From Massilia agilis (lineage in GTDB: Bacteria > Pseudomonadota > Gammaproteobacteria > Burkholderiales > Burkholderiaceae_D): a stretch of DNA of 64,000 bases. Numbering within the stretch: the stretch's first letter is position 1; each line of letters opens with the position of its first letter. Location of the stretch: positions 310,001-374,000 of the forward strand of contig NZ_JANUHB010000004.1 of assembly GCF_024756255.1 (NCBI RefSeq). The letters run 5' to 3'. Below, piece after piece: positions 19,710 to 28,156 of the stretch. Under the pieces are notes generated by a model. That model was not told the origin of the DNA. It saw only the letters and a list, made by a program, of their open reading frames with translations, and ran no database searches. A program made the translations under genes and the position numbers.

Positions 19710-21067
19710 CTGGCTTTGGCAATCGTGTCAATGTTGGGGACGAGCTCGCCGCGCAGCGTGTAGCCCATGCTCTCGGTGATGCGCACGTCCACGAGCTGGC
19801 CGGTGAGCGACTCGCCCGCCTCGCCCGGCGCGAACACGACCACCCGGTTGTTTTCCGAGCGCCCGGTCAGTTCGCCATTGCCGGCCTTGGCCACGCCTTC
19901 GACGATCAGGCGCTGCACGGTGCCGACCATGGCGGCACTGGTCTTGCGGGTGTTCTCGTCGATCACGGCCTGCAGGCGCTGCAGGCGCGCGAGCTTGACC
20001 TCGTGCGGGGTGTCGTCTTCCAGGTTGGCGGCCGGGGTGCCCGGGCGCTTGCTGAAGATGAAGGAGAAGCTGTTGTCAAAGCCCACGTCCTGTACCAGCT
20101 TCATCATCGCTTCGAAGTCGGCATCGGTTTCGCCCGGGAAGCCGACGATGAAGTCCGACGAGATCGAGATGTTCGGGCGCACCGCCTTCATGCGACGGAT
20201 GATCGACTTGTATTCGAGCGCCGTATAGCCGCGCTTCATCGCCTGCAGGATGCGGTCGGAACCGTGCTGCACCGGCAGGTACAGGTGGTTGACCAGCTGC
20301 GGGATCTTCGCGTACGCGTCGATCAGGCGCTGGGTGAATTCCTTGGGGTGGCTGGTCACGAAGCGCAGGCGCTCGATGCCGGGCACCGCCGCCACGTATT
20401 CGAGCAGCAGCGCAAAGTCGGCCACCTGGCCGTCCTCCATGGCACCGCGGTAGGCGTTCACGTTCTGGCCGAGCAGCGTGATCTCCTTGACGCCCTGCGC
20501 GGCCAGGCCCGCCACTTCGGTCAGCACGTCCTCGAAACGGCGCGACACTTCCTCGCCGCGGGTGTAGGGCACCACGCAATAGCTGCAGTACTTGCTGCAG
20601 CCTTCCATGATCGACACGTAGGCCACCACGCCTTCGACCCGGGCGGGCGGCAGGTGGTCGAACTTTTCGATCTCGGGAAAGCTGATGTCCACCTGCGCCG
20701 CGCCGGTGGCGCGGCGCGTGGCGATTAGCTGCGGCAGGCGGTGCAACGTCTGCGGGCCGAACACCACGTCCACGTACGGCGCGCGCTTGACGATTGCCGC
20801 ACCTTCCTGCGAGGCCACGCAGCCGCCCACGCCGATCACCAGGTCGGGCTTGTCGCGTTTCAGTTCGCGGATGCGGCCCAGGTCCGAGAACACCTTTTCC
20901 TGCGCCTTTTCGCGCACCGAGCAGGTGTTGAACAGGATGACGTCGGCGTCCTCCGGCTTGTCGGTGCGCACCAGGCCATCGGCGGCGCCCAGGACGTCTG
21001 CCATCTTGTCCGAGTCGTACTCGTTCATTTGGCAGCCGAAGGTCTTGATGAATACTTTTTTCTGCAT
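19706..21067 (-). CDS. miaB: tRNA-2-methylthio-N6-isopentenyladenosine synthase
   Basis: A 453-residue radical-SAM methylthiotransferase that converts i6A37 to ms2i6A37 in tRNAs. The N-terminal UPF0004 domain has cluster Cys in FGCQMN (Cys12), NTCSVRE and GGCVA. The radical-SAM motif is CSKYCSYC, and a TRAM domain closes the protein ([12 protein letters not shown]). It acts after MiaA, whose gene is at 44806. It is the first gene of the miaB-ybeZ-ybeY unit and faces a 617-base gene-free upstream region. Confidence 0.97.
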   Translation of the reverse strand: MQKKVFIKTFGCQMNEYDSDKMADVLGAADGLVRTDKPEDADVILFNTCSVREKAQEKVFSDLGRIRELKRDKPDLVIGVGGCVASQEGAAIVKRAPYVDVVFGPQTLHRLPQLIATRRATGAAQVDISFPEIEKFDHLPPARVEGVVAYVSIMEGCSKYCSYCVVPYTRGEEVSRRFEDVLTEVAGLAAQGVKEITLLGQNVNAYRGAMEDGQVADFALLLEYVAAVPGIERLRFVTSHPKEFTQRLIDAYAKIPQLVNHLYLPVQHGSDRILQAMKRGYTALEYKSIIRRMKAVRPNISISSDFIVGFPGETDADFEAMMKLVQDVGFDNSFSFIFSKRPGTPAANLEDDTPHEVKLARLQRLQAVIDENTRKTSAAMVGTVQRLIVEGVAKAGNGELTGRSENNRVVVFAPGEAGESLTGQLVDVRITESMGYTLRGELVPNIDTIAKAS

Positions 21068-21684
21068 GGAGTGCTGGTGTGGAAGGCGTGCTAGTGCTTT
21101 GGCAAGGGGACGGACAGTTTACCGTAAATCGGAAACACGGGCCAAAACGCAGCCGTGTGGCGCTCCGATTTTTAATGCCGCAAGGAATCAACTATTTCCC
21201 CTTGCAGCAGGAATTGACAGACTGGTCAGATTGTTAAATCTTGATTTTTGGGCCAGCGCTGCTACGCTGCACCATTCCCGTCGTCTTGTGCGGCATCTTT
21301 CCTGTTGTAAATCAACGGCTTCTGAAAGAATTCTTATGCGCAAAATCAGATCAAGAAAACTCTTGCGTGCGCCACAAATTGTCTCAATATGTTGAAATGC
21401 TTTTGTGACAAGCTTTCCAAACGATAGCTTGATTTCGAACAATATCTTTTGTGCTCAGGTCGGCTGTACTGTAGGCGTATGAGTCTGATAATTGGTCGAA
21501 AGACAAGGCACGTCGTGGGGGAGCGGGAAGCGCTGGCGCATGCTATCCGGCACGTTCTTAAGGTGGCCATCAGATTTGTTCTGTTTAATCGGCCAAGAAC
21601 GTTTTCCGGGAACTTATGTTGACGAAAGATAGTCTTTAACAAAGTTCGTAACGGAACTATTTAACCACACTGACGAGGTAAATC
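21068..21684. other. 617-base divergent intergenic region
   Basis: It lies between miaB (minus) and the HTH gene (plus) and is visibly richer in A and T than its surroundings, with no convincing coding frame. It should hold the promoter of the miaB operon and a long leader for the HTH gene. I see no clear -35/-10 pair; TTGACG at 21619 is the best -35-like hexamer but lacks a good partner. Confidence 0.6.
21643..21658. promoter_or_regulatory. Inverted repeat AGTTC-N6-GAACT before the HTH gene
   Basis: A perfect 5-6-5 inverted repeat, 26 bases before the start codon of the HTH gene at 21685 and just upstream of its GAGG ribosome site. Size and place fit a repressor operator, possibly autoregulatory. 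No binding protein can be assigned. Confidence 0.35.
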
Positions 21685-22089
21685 ATGGCACATCATGCTT
21701 TGGCATCACAGGAAAGTTATAACCCGAACCACCTGCTCGACATCCTGCTGGGCAAAATGCAGCTGAAGAACGACGCAGCGCTGTCGCGCATGCTCGAGGT
21801 GGCGCCGCCTGTCATCAGCAAGATCCGCCATCACCGCCTGCCGGTGGGGGCATCGCTGCTGATCCGCATGCACGAGGTAACCGGCATGAGCATCCGCGAC
21901 CTGCGCGACCTGATGGGCGACCGCCGCACCAAGTACCGCCTGTCCGACGCCCAGGGCCGCCCGAAGCCTGAAGAAAAGGCTGCCCAGCAGGCCGCTGCCG
22001 CTGCGGCCCAGCAACAGCAACAGCAGCAGCGTGAATCCGAGGCGACGTCGTCGGACCAATCCTCGTCGTCCGGCAACTATGCGCACTAA
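21685..22089 (+). CDS. Small HTH-like protein with Ala/Gln-rich tail
   Basis: 134 residues. Residues 13-75 look like a compact lambda-repressor-type helix-turn-helix: NDAALSRMLEVAPPVISKIRHHR, in which PVISKIR would be the recognition helix, followed by MSIRDLRDLMG. After residue 85 the chain turns to low complexity (runs of Ala and Gln, then Ser) and is probably disordered. GAGG precedes the ATG. I know of similar small proteins in Oxalobacteraceae, but no function. A perfect hairpin follows the stop. Confidence 0.75.
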   Translation: MAHHALASQESYNPNHLLDILLGKMQLKNDAALSRMLEVAPPVISKIRHHRLPVGASLLIRMHEVTGMSIRDLRDLMGDRRTKYRLSDAQGRPKPEEKAAQQAAAAAAQQQQQQQRESEATSSDQSSSSGNYAH

Positions 22090-22095
22090 TGCCCC

Positions 22096-22123
22096 AGGCG
22101 TGACAGGCGCAACTGTCACGCCT
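22096..22123. terminator. Perfect 11-bp hairpin between convergent genes
   Basis: Arms AGGCGTGACAG (22096-22106) and CTGTCACGCCT (22113-22123) around a GCGCAA loop, 7 bases after the HTH gene stop. No T-run on either strand, so it may act only as an RNA-end stabiliser or a weak bidirectional terminator. Confidence 0.5.
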
Positions 22124-22203
22124 GCGGCACAGCCCGGCAGCCGCACGGCGCCGTGAACGGCGTCGCGCGCTGCCTGCGCGCCCAGCCCATGCCACCGATG
22201 GCG

Positions 22204-23043
22204 TCACGCCGTCAGGATGGTGGCAATTTCCTCGAACTGCAGCTCCGTTTCCCGGAAGACCTGCAGCCATTCCCCTTGATCCAGCCCGAGCGCGTTCCAC
22301 GCGTCCAGTGACAGGGCCGGCACCACTTCGTTCTGTTCGCCGGCCAGGTCCAGCGCGTGCGCCACGGCGTCCGCCACGTGGATCAGCCCGGCCAGCGCGC
22401 CGGCCCCCGGGCTGTCGGGCGTATGGTGGGCTGCCAGCGCCTGGCGGATCGCCTCGGGGAAATGCCATTGGCGGGCCAGCGCGGCGCCGGCCAGTACATG
22501 GTCCACGCCCAGCACCGCGCGTTCGGCGTCCAGCACGGTGCCGTCGTGCGTGCTGCGCCAGGCGATCACCTCGGCGTAGCGCTGCGGGTGCAGCGTCACC
22601 AGCACCAGGCGCCCGATGTCGTGCAGCAGCCCGGTGGTGAAAGCGAGGTCCTGGTTCACGCGCAGGTGGCGCGCCAGCACGCGCGCGCAGGCTGCCACCG
22701 CGATGCCATGGCGCCAGAACAGCTTGTCGTCGAAGCCCGCGCAGCGCCGCGTGGTAAAGCAGGTGGTCATCGCGGCTGCAATGATCAGGTTGCGCGTGGT
22801 CTGGAACCCGAGGAAGGTGATGGCTTGCTGGATCGTGTTGACCGGTGCCGCGGGGCTGTACAGCGATGAGTTGGCAAGCCGCAAGGTCTTGGCGGTGAGC
22901 GCCTGGTCGGTGGCCACCTTCTTGGCCAGCACTGCCACGTCGGCATCAGCGCGGTCGATGCTGGTCAAGAGCTCCATCACGACCGCCGGCGGTGTCGGCA
23001 GGTCCTTGAGTGCGTTGTCGAAATCGTGGTCGTCCTGGTTCAT
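22204..23043 (-). CDS. HDOD domain protein
   Basis: A 279-residue HDOD protein, an output module common in signalling. The N-terminal PTPPAVVMELL, LRLANSSLYSP and AITFLGFQTTRNLI segments are typical; LLHDIGRLVL keeps an HD pair, but the full HD catalytic set is not obvious. Its ATG overlaps the stop of the 107-residue gene upstream (ATGA), so the two are translationally coupled. A role in motility, biofilm or c-di-GMP signalling is family-based inference only. Confidence 0.88.
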   Translation of the reverse strand: MNQDDHDFDNALKDLPTPPAVVMELLTSIDRADADVAVLAKKVATDQALTAKTLRLANSSLYSPAAPVNTIQQAITFLGFQTTRNLIIAAAMTTCFTTRRCAGFDDKLFWRHGIAVAACARVLARHLRVNQDLAFTTGLLHDIGRLVLVTLHPQRYAEVIAWRSTHDGTVLDAERAVLGVDHVLAGAALARQWHFPEAIRQALAAHHTPDSPGAGALAGLIHVADAVAHALDLAGEQNEVVPALSLDAWNALGLDQGEWLQVFRETELQFEEIATILTA

Positions 23044-23363
23044 GGTGCCACCTCCGATCCAAGCCGGTATTCCTCGACATAGCGCCGCAGCCGCGCGCGC
23101 GCCGTGCTGTCGTGCTCGCCGGCAGGGTGGCGGAACAGGCGGTCGAGCCGCTCCCTGACCAGTGCCGGGTCGGGCGCCCCGAGCTTGTCCATCACCACCG
23201 GCAACATGGCCACGCCGTGTCGTTCCAGCGCAGCAAGGTTCCCTTCGCTGAGCACTGCCCCCTTCGGCAGCAGGACCTGGCCCACGCGGTCGAGCAGCAC
23301 GTCCGACAGCACCTGGCCTGGCCGTGCATCGGCCAGCGCGATTAGCTTGTATCCAGCGCCCAT
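23040..23363 (-). CDS. Small protein coupled to the HDOD gene
   Basis: 107 residues, no membrane segment. The N-terminal half (LADARPGQVLSDVLLDRVGQVLLPKGA, shown here only as a pattern of beta-rich repeats) resembles the domain that precedes HD-GYP or HDOD modules in longer signalling proteins, including the LLPKGAVLSEGNL stretch. The C-terminal half is helical and charged. The gene is probably a split-off accessory domain working with the HDOD protein (inference from the ATGA overlap). Confidence 0.7.
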   Translation of the reverse strand: MGAGYKLIALADARPGQVLSDVLLDRVGQVLLPKGAVLSEGNLAALERHGVAMLPVVMDKLGAPDPALVRERLDRLFRHPAGEHDSTARARLRRYVEEYRLGSEVAP

Positions 23364-23570
23364 GTTGATCCTCGCAGTTACCTCAAGGCAATCTTATCAC
23401 TCGCATCGCCAAAGTGGGGGCCAGAATGGTGACGTGGGAAAAAGTCCAGAGAGGCCAATTGAGCGGCCCCAAGCGCGCAGCGGCGCGTTGTTGTATTCTC
23501 GCCATTTCTTCGGCTCCGGCATGGAGCCCCTTGCACGCGCGCTGCGCGTTTTCACTTGAAGGATGAACTG

Positions 23571-24179
23571 ATGAAACTGTATTTCAGCCCTGGCGCCTGC
23601 TCCCTGTCCCCCCGCATCGTCCTCAACGAGGCCGGCATTCCGTTCACGGCCGAGCAAGTTGACGTGCGCAAGAAGGTGACCGCGAGCGGCGCAGATTTCC
23701 GCACGATCAGCCCGAAGGGCTACGTGCCCGCCCTGCAGCTGGATGACGGCAAGGTGCTCACCGAGGGCGCGGCCATCGTGCAATACATCGCCGACCTGGC
23801 GCCGGCGTCGCACCTGGCGCCGGCCGCCGGCAGCTTCGAGCGCTACCAGCTGATGGAGTGGCTGAACTACATCGCCGCCGAGGTCCACAAGGGTTTCACC
23901 CCGCTGTTCATGCCGGGCACCAGCGACGACGCCAAGGCTGCGGCGCGCACCGCAGTGGGCAACCGCCTGAACTATATCGAGCAGCAGATCGCCGGCCATG
24001 ACTACCTGATGGGCGCGCAGTTCACGGTGGCCGACGCCTACTTGTTTACCGTGCTGGGCTGGTGCGGCTATGTCGGCATGTCGCTGGACGACTGGCCGGC
24101 ACTGAAATCCTACATGGCGCGCGTGGGCGCCCGCCCGGCCGTGCAGCAGGCGCTGCGCGACGAAGGCCTGGTCAAGTAA
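23571..24179 (+). CDS. gst: Glutathione S-transferase, beta class
   Basis: 202 residues. The N-terminal thioredoxin fold begins MKLYFSPGACSLSP with Cys10, the beta-class GSH-reactive Cys. It continues with SPKGYVPAL (cis-Pro) and LTEGAAIVQYIAD; the helical C-domain has VADAYLF. GAAGGATG lies upstream of 23571; another ATG at 23556 is less well placed. Likely cytosolic detoxification. Confidence 0.93.
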   Translation: MKLYFSPGACSLSPRIVLNEAGIPFTAEQVDVRKKVTASGADFRTISPKGYVPALQLDDGKVLTEGAAIVQYIADLAPASHLAPAAGSFERYQLMEWLNYIAAEVHKGFTPLFMPGTSDDAKAAARTAVGNRLNYIEQQIAGHDYLMGAQFTVADAYLFTVLGWCGYVGMSLDDWPALKSYMARVGARPAVQQALRDEGLVK

Positions 24180-24223
24180 GCCGATGCTCGCCCCACGAGC
24201 CAGGCTGGAGTACCATTAACCGC

Positions 24224-24781
24224 ATGGCAGGCAAACGCTACATCGCGCTGCTGCGCGGGATTAATGTTGGCAGGGCAAAGCGGGTCCCGATGGCGGACCT
24301 GTGCAAGCTCGTCGCCAGCCTGGGCTTCGGCGACGTGCGCAGCGTGCTCAACAGCGGCAACGTGGTCTTCAGCGGCGCGCCGGCGACGCCTGCCGCCGCA
24401 GCTGCCGCGATCGAGGAGCAGCTGGTGCTGCGCCTGGGCGTGGCCTCGCGCGTGACCGTGCTGGCCAGCGACGAGCTGGCCCAGCTGATCGACGAGAACC
24501 CGCTGGTCGGCGTGGCTACCGACCCGTCGCGGCTGCTGGCCTTCGTGCTGGCCGACCCCGGCCTGCGCTCGCTGCTGGAGCCGCTGTGCGGGCAGCCGTG
24601 GGCACCCGGCGCCCTCGCGCTGGGCCGGCGCGCAGCCTATGTCTGGTGTCCTGACGGGGTGCTGGACAGTGCGGCGGCGGCGGCCGTTGGCAAACTGCTG
24701 GGCGACAAGACCACCTCGCGCAACTGGGCCACCTTGTCCAAACTGCACGCCCTGTGCCGTGAGACTGGGCCCCAGTTGTAG
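24224..24781 (+). CDS. DUF1697 family protein
   Basis: 185 residues starting with the family pattern RYIALLRGINVG, followed by MADL and VLNSGNVVFSG, and a late LGDKTTSRNWATL-like end. The family has no established activity. The gene begins 44 bases after gst and could be cotranscribed. No ribosome site stands out apart from weak GGAG. Confidence 0.88.
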   Translation: MAGKRYIALLRGINVGRAKRVPMADLCKLVASLGFGDVRSVLNSGNVVFSGAPATPAAAAAAIEEQLVLRLGVASRVTVLASDELAQLIDENPLVGVATDPSRLLAFVLADPGLRSLLEPLCGQPWAPGALALGRRAAYVWCPDGVLDSAAAAAVGKLLGDKTTSRNWATLSKLHALCRETGPQL

Positions 24782-24870
24782 CGTGGGCGAAACACCCATG
24801 CGCCGCGCATAGTGCGTGCGCGCAAGAAGCCCCTTAGAATCCCCGGACATCAAGATGCCGGGAAGGAAAA

Positions 24871-25056
24871 ATGGACAAGGACCTGCTGAAGGGATTGGCG
24901 ATTGTCGCGGGAATCGTTGCCGCGGTCGCGCTGGCGTTCGTGTTCGGATCGCGCTCGGGGCCGCAAAAGGCGGAGTGCATCGCCCGCGCGCTCAAGAGCG
25001 GCGTGGCCTACGCCAACATCGACAAGACCTGCCGCCTGAGCAGCCACGCCAATTGA
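24871..25056 (+). CDS. Small single-pass membrane protein
   Basis: 61 residues. A GGAAGGAA ribosome site lies just before the ATG. Residues 7-27 form a strongly hydrophobic helix (GLAIVAGIVAAVALAFVFG) and the rest is a short polar tail with two Cys (ECIARAL and KTCRL), which would lie in the periplasm and could form a disulfide. No known family recognised. It ends 13 bases from the convergent PEP-CTERM gene. Confidence 0.6.
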   Translation: MDKDLLKGLAIVAGIVAAVALAFVFGSRSGPQKAECIARALKSGVAYANIDKTCRLSSHAN

Positions 25057-25069
25057 TGCGAACGGCTTC

Positions 25070-25345
25070 TTATTTGAATTTTTCGCTGCTGTCGCGGCGC
25101 GCGCGGTAGCCGATCAGCACCAGGCCAAGCAGCATCATTGCGAATACCTCTGGCTCGGGCAGCTCGGACATGCGGGGGGCGGGCAGCACCGTGGGCACCG
25201 CGGGCGCCAGCGCCAGGTCGGGCACGCGCTGCATGCGCACCGGCTGGGCCTGCGCGGCAGGCTCTTGCGGGAAAAGATCGACGACGGTGGCGTGGGCGCT
25301 GCCCACACCGAACGCAAGCGCTGCTGCAAGTGCGAATCTGTTCAC
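25070..25345 (-). CDS. Short PEP-CTERM sorting-signal protein
   Basis: 91 residues with a GTG start preceded by GAAGGGGG. The N-terminus is a signal peptide (ALAAALAFGVGSAHA). A Pro/Ala/Val-rich linker leads to a C-terminal PEP-CTERM signal: LPEPE, then the hydrophobic FAMMLLGLVLIGY, then RARRD. Such proteins are thought to be processed by exosortase EpsH/XrtA and tied to exopolysaccharide. The mature part is only some 40 residues, so it may be a minimal or decayed member. Confidence 0.75.
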   Translation of the reverse strand: MNRFALAAALAFGVGSAHATVVDLFPQEPAAQAQPVRMQRVPDLALAPAVPTVLPAPRMSELPEPEVFAMMLLGLVLIGYRARRDSSEKFK

Positions 25346-25846
25346 GGTCGTTCCCCCTTCTGGTGCCAGGCCTTGCCTGCTGAGCGAATGGATCACGCGG
25401 ATGCGGCACTACCGGACCCACGCCAGAGCATAACAAAAAGCCAGCGCACGTCGCGCCCGATTGAACCCGCCGGCACGCCGCGCCACACGCGTGGATCTAC
25501 GCAACACATTGTTGGCCAACGACGCCGCGCCGGCCTGCATAAAGATCATTTCCACGCGCTTTTTTTGACGACGCGATAACGAAATTTGACAGCTCGCCAA
25601 CGAAAAGTTTGCCGATTTCGCCACGCCAGAATATTTTCGGAAAAGCCGTATACACCTCGCTTTTCTTTACGGGTATAGTCTCCATATCCCCATTGCCTTC
25701 GGGCATCACAAGAATGTCAGACGACTCAGTTTGACGCGCCCCAGCGGCCCCGCGCCGCCGCCTTTCCAGCTTATCCAAGGCCTACGGAAGGCAACGCTGT
25801 TTTGCAATGTCGCATCACGCGCATCCACATTTGTAGAGTACCGATA
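25346..25846. other. 501-base divergent intergenic region
   Basis: Between the PEP-CTERM gene (minus) and the FtsH-like gene (plus). AT-richer patches occur at 25555-25690. TTGACA at 25586 and TATAGT at 25674 look like promoter hexamers but are not correctly spaced with partners. No coding frame or RNA gene is supported. Confidence 0.5.
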
Positions 25847-27814
25847 ATGCCCAACTTTGCCCGACTCCAGATTGCCTTCAAGAACGTGTACGTCCGCATC
25901 CTGACGGCCGTGCTGCTTGGCATCGGCGTTGGCTTGTTCATCTACAAGTCCAACGTGCCGCAGGATCCGAGCCCGGTGATCCATTCCCAGAATATTGCCG
26001 AGATTACCCAGCTGGCCTCGCAAAAGGACCGCCTCGACTACCTGCTGGTGGCCCGGCCGCTGTCGGACGCGCCGCGCTACGTCTTTAAATTCAGGGGTTC
26101 GTCCGAGCTGCACGTGGTGAAGGTGCCGAGCACCTCGCACCTGTCGCTCGAGCGCGAAGTGCTGCTCAAGAACGCCATTCCCTATTCGATCGCCAAGGAT
26201 GACTACCTGGCCTCGCACAAGGCAGTGCTGGAAGAGGAGGGCGGCTTCGCCTCGGCCGCGTTCGACTTCGTCAAGGCGCACGGCCTGAACATCGCCATCG
26301 TGCTGCTGATCCTGTACAGCCTGAAGTTCGGCATCCCCGGCATGGGCACCAGCGCCTCGATGATTACCCCTGACAAGCTCAAGGGCAGCCTGGACGACCT
26401 GATCGGCATGGACGACATCAAGCAGGAAGTGCTGCACCTGGAAGACATGATCCGCAACCGCGAGCTCTACCAGCAGCACAACATCGACAAGCCCTTCAAC
26501 GTGATGCTGACCGGCCCCGCGGGCACCGGCAAGACCAAGCTGGTGGGCTACCTGGCCAAGCGCCTCGACATCCCGATGATCTCGGCCTCCGGTTCGGCGC
26601 TGGAATCGGGCTACGTGGGTGGCGGCTCGAAAGCGCTCAACGCGCTGTACCGCAAGGCCGCCGCCAAGGGCCGCTGCATCATCTTCCTGGATGAAGCGCA
26701 GAGCCTGTTCATGCCGCGCGGCCGCAGCGAGAAGAAGTGGGAAGACGATACCGCCAACACCCTGCTGGGCTTGCTGGACGGCGTGAAGAGCGACAAGGGC
26801 CAGGGCGTGATCTGGGTGGTGGCCTCGAACTTCGACGACGCCTCGACCGAGATGGACGAAGCGATGCTGCGCCGCTTCTCGGTGAAGATCAATTTCCGCC
26901 TGCCGAACAAGGCCGAGCGCCGCGAACTGCTCAAGAGCTTCCTGTCGCGCAAGAAGGAAGGCCTGGTCGCGTGGGACGACCTCGACCTGGACCAGGTGGC
27001 GGAAATCACCACCAACCTGTCGCCGGCGCTGCTGGAATCGGTGGTGGAGCGCGCCAGCATGATCTCGATCCAGGAGAAGAAGATCATCAATACCGACCTG
27101 ATGTTCCGCGCCTTCGAGCGGGCCACCATCGGCCTGACCGACCGCGCCACCACGGCCGAAAAACACAAGCAGCGCGAGCGTGTGGCGCTGCACGAGCTGG
27201 GCCACTTCTTCATGCAGATCGACCCGCATCTGCGCGCTGGCCTGCCGCTGGCCCAGGTGAAGGAGAAGTCGCACCTCATCAAGATCAGCACCGAGGCGGT
27301 GTCGAAGATCGGCGCGCTGGGCTACGTGCTGCAGTCGAACGACGACATGAGCCTGCGCACGCTGGAAGAGCTCGAGCGCGACGTGGTCGGCCTGTACGGC
27401 GGCGTGGCGGCCGAGGAGCTGTTCTACGGCGCGCGCGGCATCTCGGTGGGCAGCCAGAACGACATCGAGAAAGTGACCAAGATGCTCAACCTGATGGTCA
27501 GCCGCCTGTCGATGTACTCGCGCTCGAAGATCGACTACAGCCAGCTGCAGCAGGACGGCGCCGCCGAGCGCACGCTGCGCCAGGTGGAGCAGAAATCGGA
27601 CGAGCTGTACAACTACACGCTCGCTTCGATGCGCGACTACAAGGAAGTGATCGAGTCGCTCAAGGACACGCTGCTCGACCAGTACGTGCTGTCCAAGGAC
27701 GCCGTGTTCGCGCTGCTGGAACAGCGCAGCGCCATGCTGCCGGCAGGCCCCGTGGTGTCGCGCCCGGCCAGCCTGAAGCTGTGCGAGGAAGAGGCCGAGG
27801 AAGCGGTCGCGTAA
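25847..27814 (+). CDS. FtsH-like membrane AAA metalloprotease
   Basis: 655 residues. Two membrane helices (about 17-33 and 147-163) flank a periplasmic domain of about 110 residues. The AAA module has Walker A GPAGTGKT (223-230), pore loop YVGGG (256-260) and Walker B IIFLDEA (278-284). The M41-like protease module has HELGH (449-453) and a third zinc ligand candidate Asp539 in SQNDIEK. The second region of homology reads LRRFSVKINF and lacks the PGRFDR pattern of true FtsH, so this is a divergent paralogue, not the cell-division FtsH. Start at 25847 gives a normal N-terminus. A strong terminator follows. Confidence 0.85.
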   Translation: MPNFARLQIAFKNVYVRILTAVLLGIGVGLFIYKSNVPQDPSPVIHSQNIAEITQLASQKDRLDYLLVARPLSDAPRYVFKFRGSSELHVVKVPSTSHLSLEREVLLKNAIPYSIAKDDYLASHKAVLEEEGGFASAAFDFVKAHGLNIAIVLLILYSLKFGIPGMGTSASMITPDKLKGSLDDLIGMDDIKQEVLHLEDMIRNRELYQQHNIDKPFNVMLTGPAGTGKTKLVGYLAKRLDIPMISASGSALESGYVGGGSKALNALYRKAAAKGRCIIFLDEAQSLFMPRGRSEKKWEDDTANTLLGLLDGVKSDKGQGVIWVVASNFDDASTEMDEAMLRRFSVKINFRLPNKAERRELLKSFLSRKKEGLVAWDDLDLDQVAEITTNLSPALLESVVERASMISIQEKKIINTDLMFRAFERATIGLTDRATTAEKHKQRERVALHELGHFFMQIDPHLRAGLPLAQVKEKSHLIKISTEAVSKIGALGYVLQSNDDMSLRTLEELERDVVGLYGGVAAEELFYGARGISVGSQNDIEKVTKMLNLMVSRLSMYSRSKIDYSQLQQDGAAERTLRQVEQKSDELYNYTLASMRDYKEVIESLKDTLLDQYVLSKDAVFALLEQRSAMLPAGPVVSRPASLKLCEEEAEEAVA

Positions 27815-27833
27815 TACCGCTTTCTGCAGAGAC

Positions 27834-27871
27834 AAGGCCCGCCCACAGCGCACGCTGCCGGCGGGCCTTTT
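27834..27871 (+). terminator. Intrinsic terminator of the FtsH-like gene
   Basis: AAGGCCCGCC (27834-27843) pairs perfectly with GGCGGGCCTT (27860-27869) and is followed by further T residues, 20 bases after the stop codon. Confidence 0.85.
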
Positions 27872-27907
27872 CGTTCGCGCTGTTTGTGTTAAGTGTTGAC
27901 CTATGTC

Positions 27908-27987
27908 CGTCGTTCCCGCGAAGGCGGGAACCCATACTGAGCTTGCCTGCAGGCGGTCTATGGATCCCCGCCTGCGCGGGGACGACG
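27908..27987. repeat. REP-like inverted pair, family B
   Basis: CGTCGTTCCCGCGAAGGCGG at the left and CCCCGCCTGCGCGGGGACG at the right, each a hairpin, in inverted orientation. It matches the copy at 7225 in its right arm and the copy at 42370 in its left arm. Confidence 0.8.
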
Positions 27988-28099
27988 AGGCAGAGTTCGT
28001 AATTCCCCGAGATCAATGCCGCACTGAAAGAGCGTTCGTCGCCAGACGAGCCAGCGCAAGAAAGTTCCAACTAGACGCCGTCCTCTAATCCGCGATCAG

Positions 28100-28130
28100 T
28101 TGACCGACCTATAATGGTCCGATTGGTCAA
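28100..28130. promoter_or_regulatory. Nested palindrome around a TATAAT box before the thiolase operon
   Basis: TTGACC (28100) and GGTCAA (28125-28130) form outer inverted arms; inside, GACC-TATAAT-GGTC (28106-28119) is a second palindrome centred on a consensus -10 hexamer. The arrangement suggests an operator laid over the promoter, as for TetR- or FadR-like repressors of acyl-CoA genes. The -35 partner at 17 bases (28087-28092) is poor. Confidence 0.45.
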
Positions 28131-28156
28131 GAGACCTGATCCGGGAGGAGGAGACA

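Noticed and set aside
25706..27853. Very long open frames on the opposite strand of known genes (this one on the minus strand over the FtsH-like gene; similar ones over glyS, DUF445, xoxF, coxA and phosphomannomutase)
   Set aside because: They are products of high GC and strong codon bias; their translations are Arg/His/Gln-rich, without any family motif, while the opposite strand encodes clear proteins.
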